Source: Stigmatella ashevillena
Lineage (GTDB): Bacteria; Myxococcota; Myxococcia; Myxococcales; Myxococcaceae
Direction of reading: 5' to 3'
Assembly (NCBI RefSeq): GCF_028368975.1
Contig: NZ_JAQNDM010000002.1
Span: forward strand, 6,938,425 to 7,002,424
DNA length: 64,000 nucleotides
Both the position numbers and the translations under genes were made by a program. The notes below the pieces were generated by a model that was given only the letters and a program-made list of their open reading frames with translations, was not told the origin of the DNA and searched no databases. Shown piece by piece: positions 39,927-46,876 of the stretch (positions are counted from its first letter, which is position 1; each line of letters starts with the position of its first letter).

Positions 39927-41835
39927 CTTCCGGGTGTTGCGAAGGGCAGGGGGGCCACCGCCGGAAGCGTTCCAGACCCTCTTCGAGGTGCTGGATGAGC
40001 CGCTGGCGCTCTGTGACGGCGCCTTGCTGCTTCAGGCAGCGAATCCGCCCTTCCTGCGCTTCTGCATTGCCCACGGCACCACGGCCGAGGGCATGGTGGC
40101 GGGCATGGTCCAGACACTGTCCCAGGAGCCCGGGCTGATTCCGGAGGACGGGGACAGCTCGGACGTGGAGGTTCCGCTGCCGGGCCGGCGCTGCGTGCTG
40201 CTGACGGTGGCGCGCCGGGGGGACACGGTGGCGGTGCGCGGTCGGCTGGAGCCAGGGCGGCTCATGGTGGCCGAGCGCGCCCTGCTGGAGCAGGCCCGGA
40301 CCGAGGGCGTCCTGCTTGACCTGAGCCGCAGCGTGGCGGAGGCCAGTGGCGAGGAGGAATTGGTGGCAGCGGTGGCGCGAGGGGTGAAGGAGCTGTTCCC
40401 CAGCCGCACCTTCTGCATCCGCATCGTGGATGCGCGCACGTGTGGCCTCACCTCGCTCTACGCGGAAGGGCGGTTGAAGGACGGCGCGCACGAGCCGCTG
40501 GTTCTCAAGCGCAGCGCGGTGGCCCGGACCCACCTGGAGATGGCGCGGCTGCCCTCCGACCGGGTGATGGTGGCCCGGGAGGTACCGCTCATCTTCACCG
40601 GGACGGCGTTGGGTGTGAGCGCTCCCTTGGTGGCCAGTGGCCAGCTCTTTGGCGCCATCAACATGGAGTACCCGGAGGGGCTCGAGGCGGATGTCTCCCA
40701 CGACGAGCGGGTGCTTCTGCAACTGGCCAACCAGGTGGCCGTGGCGGTGCGCAACGCGAAGCTCATCGACGAGCTGACGTTCGTGCGCAAGTACCTGGAG
40801 GACCTGCTGGAGCGGGCCAACGCCCTCATCCTCGTGGCGAACCGGGACCGGCAGGTGGTGGTGTTCAACCAGGCCCTCTCCGCGCTCACCGGCTTTGCGA
40901 AGGAAGAGGTGCTGGGCAAGGACGTGTTCGCCTTCATCCCCGAGGACGAGCAGCTGCGCTTCGGCGCGATGCTGTCGGCGGCCATGCGCGGCGAGCGGGT
41001 CAACAGCATCGAGACACGCCTGCGCTCACGCGACCGGGAGGTGCGGGTGACGTTCGCCACCTCGCACATGCTCACGCCTCAAGGCGAAGTCGAAGGGGTC
41101 ATCGCCATCGGGCAGGACATCACCGTCATGAAGGAGTTGGAGAAGCGCATCATCCACGCCGAGAAGCTGGCCTCCATTGGCCAGTTGGCCGCCAGCGTGG
41201 TGCATGAAATCAACAACCCGATGACGGCGGTGGCCACCTACGCCGAGGCGCTGCTGATGAACGCGCGGCTCCGCCCCAACTCCACGGCCGAGCAGGACAA
41301 GCTGAAGAAGATCCGCGAGAGCAGTGACCGCATCCTGCGCTTCACAAGGGATCTGGTGTCCTACGCGCGGCCGGCCAAGGAGAAGCCGGAACAAGCGCCG
41401 CTGGAGTCCATTCTCGAGCAGGCCGTGAGCTACTGCGAGCACGTGGTCGCACATGCAAAGGTGGCCGTGGAGCGCGATTACGCCCCGATGCCACCCGTCT
41501 CCGCGGTGCGCGCCAACCTGGTCCAGGTCTTCGTCAACCTCATCACCAACGCCTGTCACGCCATGGCGTCCGGCGGAAAGGTGGTGCTGTCCACGCGGCG
41601 CGATGGCCAGGATGCGGTGGTCCTGGTGCGCGACACGGGAACGGGCATCGAGCCCAAGCACCTGGGGCACATCTTCGACCCCTTCTTCACCACGAAGGAG
41701 GAGGGCAAGGGCACGGGGCTGGGGCTCTCCATCGTCCAGGGCATCGTGGAGAGCCACGGCGGCCGCATCACCGTGGACAGCACGCTGGGCGAGGGCACCG
41801 TCTTCACCCTGCGGTTGCCCCTGGCGAGGCCCTGA
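39916..41835 (+). CDS. GAF-PAS sensor histidine kinase
   Basis: 639 aa, cytoplasmic. GAF about 130-285 (EELVAAVARGVKELFPSRT; LLQLANQVAVAVRNAKL), PAS about 295-415 (LLERANALILVANRDRQVVV), HisKA with phosphoacceptor His430 (SVVHEINNPMTAVATYAEAL), and a complete HATPase_c with N box NLITNACHAMASGG, G1 DTGTGI, F box FFTTKE and G2 GTGLGLS. No receiver domain. Coupled to the preceding HisKA-only protein; the ATPase domain here could phosphorylate that protein's histidine in trans. No cognate response regulator is adjacent. Confidence 0.88.
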   Translation: MKSDFRVLRRAGGPPPEAFQTLFEVLDEPLALCDGALLLQAANPPFLRFCIAHGTTAEGMVAGMVQTLSQEPGLIPEDGDSSDVEVPLPGRRCVLLTVARRGDTVAVRGRLEPGRLMVAERALLEQARTEGVLLDLSRSVAEASGEEELVAAVARGVKELFPSRTFCIRIVDARTCGLTSLYAEGRLKDGAHEPLVLKRSAVARTHLEMARLPSDRVMVAREVPLIFTGTALGVSAPLVASGQLFGAINMEYPEGLEADVSHDERVLLQLANQVAVAVRNAKLIDELTFVRKYLEDLLERANALILVANRDRQVVVFNQALSALTGFAKEEVLGKDVFAFIPEDEQLRFGAMLSAAMRGERVNSIETRLRSRDREVRVTFATSHMLTPQGEVEGVIAIGQDITVMKELEKRIIHAEKLASIGQLAASVVHEINNPMTAVATYAEALLMNARLRPNSTAEQDKLKKIRESSDRILRFTRDLVSYARPAKEKPEQAPLESILEQAVSYCEHVVAHAKVAVERDYAPMPPVSAVRANLVQVFVNLITNACHAMASGGKVVLSTRRDGQDAVVLVRDTGTGIEPKHLGHIFDPFFTTKEEGKGTGLGLSIVQGIVESHGGRITVDSTLGEGTVFTLRLPLARP

Positions 41836-41839
41836 GTCC

Positions 41840-42559
41840 TCAGTAGCTGACCTTCAGGTCCAGCTGCCGTGCGGGCTTGCCGTCCAGGGCCTCCAGGCGG
41901 ACGGTGTACTTGCTGTGGTGCAGCTGCGCGGGGGCCTGGAGCGTGGCGGGAGCGTTGGGCGCGGCCACCGCGCTGGCCACCGGCCCCTTTTCCGGTTTGA
42001 CGGAGACCCTCACACGGCCCTGGCCCACGCTCAGGGAGATGTCCAGGGGCATGCCATCCCGGGGGGGCCGGTTCTCGTGGCTGTACTCCTCCAGCCGCGC
42101 TCCGCTCAGCTCATCCGCCTGGAGCCGTGACTCGGCCTTGTCCGCGAGCAGGCCGCCCGAGCCGCTGCGCTTGATGCCGCTCATGCTGCCGCTGGAGCCG
42201 TAGAAGTGCTCGGCGTCAAAGACTTCCTGCGGCACGCGCTTCACCTCGAAGCGATCCGTCTTCTGCTCCGCCGCCGCGTCCGCCCCGGGCTTCGCGGAGA
42301 AGACAAAGGTGAACACGTTGGCCCCGTCCTTCAGGGGCTGGGTGAGCTCGAAACGGCCGTCCTGGAGGACCACGGGCGTGCCATTGAGCGTGAGCGAGGG
42401 CTCCACGCCGCGCACCTGTCCGCTGAAGGCCTGGGATTCCGCGGGCGTGACGGAAGGAGGATCCATGTCGAGCTTCAGGGCCACCCCCTTGCCCTGGCAT
42501 CCCCAGAGGCCGCCCCAGCCGAGCACTGCCACCACCGTGAGAAAGGCTCCCGTGCGCAT
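41840..42559 (-). CDS. Predicted lipoprotein, function unknown
   Basis: 239 aa. Lipobox LWGC; residues about 35-110 look like a glucodextranase-type Ig-like domain (SLTLNGTPVVLQDGRFELT, DGANVFTFVFSAK). A Gly/Ser-rich stretch follows and the C-terminus is a beta-rich segment (YTVRLEALDGKPARQLDLKV). The gene lies next to and in the same orientation as the GspE-N-domain protein, 9 bp after its stop, so the two are probably cotranscribed. I do not recognise a specific function. Confidence 0.7.
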   Translation of the reverse strand: MRTGAFLTVVAVLGWGGLWGCQGKGVALKLDMDPPSVTPAESQAFSGQVRGVEPSLTLNGTPVVLQDGRFELTQPLKDGANVFTFVFSAKPGADAAAEQKTDRFEVKRVPQEVFDAEHFYGSSGSMSGIKRSGSGGLLADKAESRLQADELSGARLEEYSHENRPPRDGMPLDISLSVGQGRVRVSVKPEKGPVASAVAAPNAPATLQAPAQLHHSKYTVRLEALDGKPARQLDLKVSY

Positions 42560-42568
42560 CGTGTCTCC

Positions 42569-43453
42569 TCAGGAGTCGCCCTTGTCGTCCAACTCGCGGG
42601 TGAACTCCTCGTTGGTGAGCATGCCCTTGCGCGCCATGATGCGCATGAGTGCCCAGAACTTGCGTTCCAACTCCTCGATCCGGTCCGGCTCATCCCGCAG
42701 GCCGCCGCCGCCGATGAGGTAATCCAGATCGTCCAGGACCCCCGAGCCGCCCGGCGCGGCCCGTTTCTGCGCCTTGGCCCCCTTTTTGCGGCGCTGCTGC
42801 TCGCGCTCGGTGATGAGGTCCGCCAGCGAGGTGCGCTGCGTCTTCTCCGCGGGGCTCAGCTCTTCGCCGACGATGACCTCCTCGTCGTCGTCTCCCCGGG
42901 ACGGAGGGGCCTGGGCGGGCCGGGACGCAGAGGCCGGGCGCGCGGCCGCGCCCCGGGAGGCCTCCTTGCCTGCGGCTGGGGCCGGGCGGGCCGCGGAGGC
43001 GGTGGGGGCCGCGACCTTGTGGTAGTAGCGCAGGATGGCGGCGCGCACCGCCGAGCGGGCGGCGACCCGCGGGCTCACCTTCAAGCCGGTGGTGAATTCG
43101 ATCTCCTCCAGCGCGGGGCCATGGAGGGGGTCCGTCATGGCCACCACCAGGTACCTGCGGCCCCCGCGATTCTCCAAGGCAAAGGGGAACAGCTCGTGCT
43201 GCTCGCAAAAGCGGGCGCGGACCAGGTGCACCGCGGCCCAGTCCGGGGTCAGGGCCTCCAGATCCACCACGGGCAGCCCCAGCGCCTCGCTCAGCGCCTG
43301 CACCAGCGTGGCCTCGGTGATGGCGCCCTGCGCCACCAGGGTCGTCCCCAGCCGCTGCTGCGTCTGCCGCTGGGCCTTGAGCCCCTCTTCCAACTGCACC
43401 GGGCTGATCGCCCCCCGCTGCAGGAGGATCTCTCCAATCCGCTTCCTCTCCAT
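42569..43453 (-). CDS. Stand-alone GspE N-terminal-domain (MshEN-like) protein
   Basis: 294 aa. Residues about 1-160 match the N-terminal domain of type II secretion/pilus ATPases (ERKRIGEILLQRGAI, VQALSEALGLPVVDLEAL, RRYLVVAMTDPLHGPALEEI). In some homologues this fold binds cyclic di-GMP. The ATPase domain is absent; a long Ala/Pro linker and a charged C-terminal part (DDEEVIVGEELSPAEKTQ; MRIMARKGMLTNEEFTREL) follow. Such stand-alone proteins are frequent in myxobacteria and may act as adaptors or c-di-GMP receptors. ATG at 43453 was chosen as the start of conserved sequence. Confidence 0.8.
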   Translation of the reverse strand: MERKRIGEILLQRGAISPVQLEEGLKAQRQTQQRLGTTLVAQGAITEATLVQALSEALGLPVVDLEALTPDWAAVHLVRARFCEQHELFPFALENRGGRRYLVVAMTDPLHGPALEEIEFTTGLKVSPRVAARSAVRAAILRYYHKVAAPTASAARPAPAAGKEASRGAAARPASASRPAQAPPSRGDDDEEVIVGEELSPAEKTQRTSLADLITEREQQRRKKGAKAQKRAAPGGSGVLDDLDYLIGGGGLRDEPDRIEELERKFWALMRIMARKGMLTNEEFTRELDDKGDS

Positions 43454-43603
43454 GCGGGCGCGCTTACCACGGGCACCCCTGGGGACCCAAGCATCCGGCC
43501 AGACACCAAATGTCGCGTTCTCACACCTCGCGTCCAGGGGGCCGAGCCCTGGTCCGGATGCAAAATAGTCATGAGATTTCAAGAGCTAACGCGGGGGGCT
43601 GCC

Positions 43604-43632
43604 TTGACACAGGGGGGGGGCGTTCTTAAAGT
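43604..43632 (+). promoter_or_regulatory. Predicted sigma-70-type promoter upstream of aglR
   Basis: TTGACA (43604-43609), 17 bp, TAAAGT (43627-43632). A GGCCCG-N6-CGGGCC hairpin follows at 43715-43732, and GGAGG at 43743-43747 precedes the aglR ATG. The long leader of about 120 nt may carry regulation. Confidence 0.55.
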
Positions 43633-43757
43633 CGGCCCCACTGTTTTCAACACCAGTTCCGAATATTTCCCCCTGGCGCGAGGCACTGCCCGAGGGTTGA
43701 TATAAGGTCTGTAAGGCCCGTAAAACCGGGCCCGCGCCTACTTGGAGGCAACACGCG

Positions 43758-44498
43758 ATGAATCTGGGGTCCTTGACGAACCTGACCATCCTGGCGAACA
43801 CCGGCGGGCCGGAGCGCTCGCTGTTCGAGGAGATTGCTCGGCGCTGGGAGGCTGGGCAGTGGGGTATGTACCCCATCGCGCTGTGCGGTGTTGTCGCACT
43901 GGCCATCGTGGTGGAGCGCAGCATCGTGCTGTTCCTCAAGTCGTCCATCAACAAGGAGGGTTTCCTCCGCGGCCTGAAGAAGCACATCTACGCGGGGGAT
44001 CTGGACAAGGCCATCAACTACGTGGCCGGCCAGAAGGCCACCCCGCTGACCAGCGTCATCAAGGCGGGCCTGATGAACGTGCCGAAGGGCCAGGACGAGG
44101 TCCAGGCGGCCCTCGACGAGGCCTCGCTGCGCGAGACGCCCAAGCTGGAGGTGCGCACCGGTTACCTCGCCATGCTCGGCAACGCCGCCATGCTCGCCGG
44201 TCTGCTCGGAACGGTGTCCGGGTTGATCTCCTGCTTCGAAGCAGTGGCCAACGTGAACCCGGCCGACAAGGCGACGATTCTGGCCAACGGCATCTCGGAA
44301 GCCATGAACTGCACGGGCTTCGGGCTGCTGACGGCCATCCCGGCGCTGGTGGCCTTCTCCGTGCTGATGGGCCGCACCCAGTCGCTCATCAACGACATCA
44401 ACGAGACGAGCGTCTCGGTGCTGAACCTCATCGTCACCAACCGCGACAAGTTCAAGAACCTGAACATCCCGGTCTCGAACCACGGGCACGAGGAGTAG
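43758..44498 (+). CDS. aglR: MotA/TolQ/ExbB proton-channel protein, AglR-like
   Basis: 246 aa with three membrane helices: about 35-60 (GMYPIALCGVVALAIVVERSIV), 140-165 (AMLGNAAMLAGLLGTVSGLI) and 185-210 (GFGLLTAIPALVAFSVLMG). Fits TolQ/ExbB/MotA stators. In M. xanthus aglR-aglQ-aglS encode one TolQ- and two TolR-like proteins that form the proton-driven gliding motor; the gene order here is the same. A paralogous set (AglXV) is the main alternative. Assignment to aglR rests on the trio and on the traAB linkage, not on a sequence comparison I could run. Confidence 0.78.
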   Translation: MNLGSLTNLTILANTGGPERSLFEEIARRWEAGQWGMYPIALCGVVALAIVVERSIVLFLKSSINKEGFLRGLKKHIYAGDLDKAINYVAGQKATPLTSVIKAGLMNVPKGQDEVQAALDEASLRETPKLEVRTGYLAMLGNAAMLAGLLGTVSGLISCFEAVANVNPADKATILANGISEAMNCTGFGLLTAIPALVAFSVLMGRTQSLINDINETSVSVLNLIVTNRDKFKNLNIPVSNHGHEE

Positions 44499-44517
44499 TC
44501 CTCGGAACCTGGAACAC

Positions 44518-44557
44518 GGGCGCGCTGTCTGGAGAAATACGACGGACAGCAGCGCCC
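44518..44557 (+). terminator. Hairpin between aglR and aglQ (attenuator-like)
   Basis: GGGCGCGCTGTC (44518-44529) and GACAGCAGCGCCC (44545-44557) pair with one bulged base and a 15-nt loop, followed by TTCGTGTTT. It lies inside the operon, so it may lower expression of the two TolR-like genes relative to aglR or protect the aglR message end. Confidence 0.55.
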
Positions 44558-44616
44558 TTCGTGTTTGCCGCAGTCTTTTCTCTCTGAACAACGGTAGTGG
44601 CTGAGCGGAGGTTGTC

Positions 44617-45099
44617 ATGGCCGGCGGAATGGACCTTGGGGGCGGAGGCAAGGGTGGCAAGAAGCCACTCGATGCTTCGATCAACCTGACCCCCTTCATC
44701 GATCTGATGGCGGTGACCATCAGCTTCCTGCTCCTCACGGCCGTGTGGACCCAGATCGGCAGGCTTCAGGTTTCCCAGGCCGGAGGCCCCTCCACGGAGG
44801 AGACGCCGCCCACGGAGACCAAGACGGTGCAGCTCACGCTGGCCATCACGCCGGAGGAGATGCGCCTCACCGCGGACCAGAGCACGTTTGATCCGATCCC
44901 GATCTCCCGCGATGAAAGTGGGAAGCTGGACCTGGCCAAGCTCATCGCGCGCTTCAAGGAGATCCGGGAGCAGTTCCCGGATCAGTCCTCCATCACGCTG
45001 CAGACGGATGACAAGGTTCGCTACGACGTCCTGGTGCGCATCATCGATGAGTGCATGGGCTCGGGGCTTCCCCAGGTCTCGGTGATGGCGGCGGGCTGA
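44617..45099 (+). CDS. aglQ: TolR/ExbD-like protein, AglQ-like
   Basis: 160 aa. Short cytoplasmic N-terminus, a single helix with the motif INLTPFIDLMAVTISFLLL in which Asp29 is the conserved proton-binding aspartate (AglQ in M. xanthus needs the Asp at the equivalent place), and a periplasmic domain with VQLTLAITPEEMRLTADQST and a C-terminal LVRIIDECMGSGLPQVSVM, typical of TolR. GGAGGTTGTC before ATG. Third strand of evidence is operon context with aglR and aglS. Confidence 0.78.
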   Translation: MAGGMDLGGGGKGGKKPLDASINLTPFIDLMAVTISFLLLTAVWTQIGRLQVSQAGGPSTEETPPTETKTVQLTLAITPEEMRLTADQSTFDPIPISRDESGKLDLAKLIARFKEIREQFPDQSSITLQTDDKVRYDVLVRIIDECMGSGLPQVSVMAAG

Positions 45100-45139
45100 T
45101 CGCCCGGCCTCTCAACAAGGATTCAAGGTACACGACACC

Positions 45140-45727
45140 ATGGCCATCAAGGTTCCCGGCAAGCGGTACGGCAAGCGGCTCGAGCACTCGAAGGTGTTCG
45201 GCCACGGCGCGCACGGCAAGAAGGGCGGCTATGCCGACCTGCTCATCACCCCGCTGGTCGACATGTTCGTCATCATCGTGCTCTTCCTCATCGCGAACTT
45301 CTCCGCGACGGGCGAGGTGCTGATGATGACCAAGGACATCCAACTGCCCGAGGCCATCAACGTCAAGGAGATCGAGATGCAGCCGGTGGTGATGATCTCC
45401 GCCGAGCAGGTGAGCGTCTCGGGCAACATCGTGGGCCGGGTCGAGGACCTGGTGAAGGACGAGTACCTCAACATTCCCGCGCTGGAGGAGAAGCTCCGGG
45501 ACATGAAGAAGCAGTTCGAGGACCTTCACGCCATGGCGCAGGATGACGCCAACGCCTTCAAGGGCGACGTCAACATCCAGGCCTCCAAGGAAGTGGAGTT
45601 CAAGATCATCAAGCGGGTGATGTTCAGCTGCGCCACCGCGGGCTACAACAACATCAACTTCGCGGTCATCACCAAGGGTGGCAGTGACTCGCCGCCGGCG
45701 GCCAGCGCCTCCGCGCCCGCCCCGTAA
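45140..45727 (+). CDS. aglS: TolR/ExbD-like protein, AglS-like
   Basis: 195 aa. Basic N-terminus of 30 residues, membrane helix YADLLITPLVDMFVIIVLFL with Asp41 in the conserved position, then a periplasmic domain with MTKDIQLPEAINVKEIEMQP and VEFKIIKRVMFSCATAGYNN. Longer than AglQ, as in the M. xanthus trio. Starts 40 bp after the aglQ stop. Ends in an Ala/Pro/Ser tail. Together the three products would form a stator complex with one MotA/TolQ-like and two different TolR-like subunits. Confidence 0.78.
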   Translation: MAIKVPGKRYGKRLEHSKVFGHGAHGKKGGYADLLITPLVDMFVIIVLFLIANFSATGEVLMMTKDIQLPEAINVKEIEMQPVVMISAEQVSVSGNIVGRVEDLVKDEYLNIPALEEKLRDMKKQFEDLHAMAQDDANAFKGDVNIQASKEVEFKIIKRVMFSCATAGYNNINFAVITKGGSDSPPAASASAPAP

Positions 45728-45804
45728 CGCCGCCCTTCCAGATTCTGAGGGTGCCCGAGCGCCTCGGTCCCATGCGGGCCGGGGCGTTCGTGTATGAGAG
45801 GCAG

Positions 45805-46470
45805 ATGCCTCTTCGCGCTGCCCTCTTTGATCTCGATGGAACGTTGGTGGACTCGCTGGCGGACATTGCCGCGGCGATGAACCACGCGCTCACCCACCAC
45901 GGCCTGCCCACCCACCCCACCTCCGATTACCGCTATTTCGTGGGGGAAGGGGTCATGCACCTCATCCGCCGGGCGGCCCCCGAAGGGGACGAGGCGCTGC
46001 ACACCGCCATCTTCACCACCTACCGCGCCTGGTACGCGGAGCACCTCTTCGACCAGACCACGTTGTTTCCGGGCATCCCCCAGTTGCTGGCGCGGCTGGC
46101 AGACGAGGGCGTCCAACTGGCGGTGCTGAGCAACAAGGCGGATGGCTTCACCAAGCAGCTGGTGAAGGGCCTGATGCCAGAGGTGCCCTTCGCGGCCGTC
46201 TACGGCGAGCGGCCAGGCGTGCCGCGCAAGCCGGACCCGACCGCGGCGCTCGCGCTCGCGGGCGAGCTGGCCCTGGCCCCCGGAGACTGCGCTTTCGTGG
46301 GGGACACCTCCGTGGACATGAACACCGCGCGCCATGCGGGCATGTACGGGGTGGGAGTCACCTGGGGCTTTCGCGGGGTGGAGGAGCTCAAGGCCCATGG
46401 GGCCCAGGCCATCGCCACCACTGCCGAAGAGCTGTGGACTGCCCTGCGGGGCCCCCCGGCTGTCCGCTAG
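45805..46470 (+). CDS. HAD-superfamily phosphatase (phosphoglycolate phosphatase-like)
   Basis: 221 aa. Motif I FDLDGTLVDS, motif II LSNKADG, Lys in RPGVPRKPDP and motif III VGDTSVDMNTA match the Gph/PGP subfamily with a C1-cap. Substrate is probably a small phosphate such as 2-phosphoglycolate. ATG at 45805 begins the conserved core; an earlier in-frame ATG adds 18 unconserved residues. The 3' end overlaps the convergent TM2-type gene by 4 bp. Confidence 0.85.
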   Translation: MPLRAALFDLDGTLVDSLADIAAAMNHALTHHGLPTHPTSDYRYFVGEGVMHLIRRAAPEGDEALHTAIFTTYRAWYAEHLFDQTTLFPGIPQLLARLADEGVQLAVLSNKADGFTKQLVKGLMPEVPFAAVYGERPGVPRKPDPTAALALAGELALAPGDCAFVGDTSVDMNTARHAGMYGVGVTWGFRGVEELKAHGAQAIATTAEELWTALRGPPAVR

Positions 46471-46685
46471 GCAGGCAGCCGACCCTGCTCCTTGTCCTCG
46501 GCGCGGCTGTACGCCGTGGCGGCGGCGATGAGGTGGCACACCCAGCCGAGGAGCCCTCCGGAGCCGACCCAGAACCCCGGGGTGATGATGAGCCAGAAGA
46601 GGCCTCGCAGGATGTCCCCGTTGTAGATCTGCCCCACTCCTGGAACGATGAAGGACAGCAGGGCGGCGGCACCAGGACGTGACAT
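46467..46685 (-). CDS. Small TM2-type membrane protein
   Basis: 72 aa with two hydrophobic helices (AAALLSFIVPGVGQIYNGD; GLFWLIITPGFWVGSGGLLGW) joined by a NGDILRG turn. The PGVGQIYNGDILRG pattern is typical of the DUF5683/TM2-like families. No known function. Convergent with the HAD gene. The 190 bp upstream separate it from the MASE1 kinase. Confidence 0.7.
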   Translation of the reverse strand: MSRPGAAALLSFIVPGVGQIYNGDILRGLFWLIITPGFWVGSGGLLGWVCHLIAAATAYSRAEDKEQGRLPA

Positions 46686-46876
46686 GGTGTTCAGTTCCTC
46701 CAGGGTTGTTCTTTCCTACGCGGAGGGCGCCGGACGATTGCCTCTCTGGGCCTGAAGGAAAACAGAGCGCGAGAAATGTCCGCCGCCGGGTTTTGACCCA
46801 GCCTTGCCGCCGGATACGATGGCGCCCTACGCACTCGGCCGTCAGGGGGGAGTGAGCCATTTTTTTCCGTGAGTCC

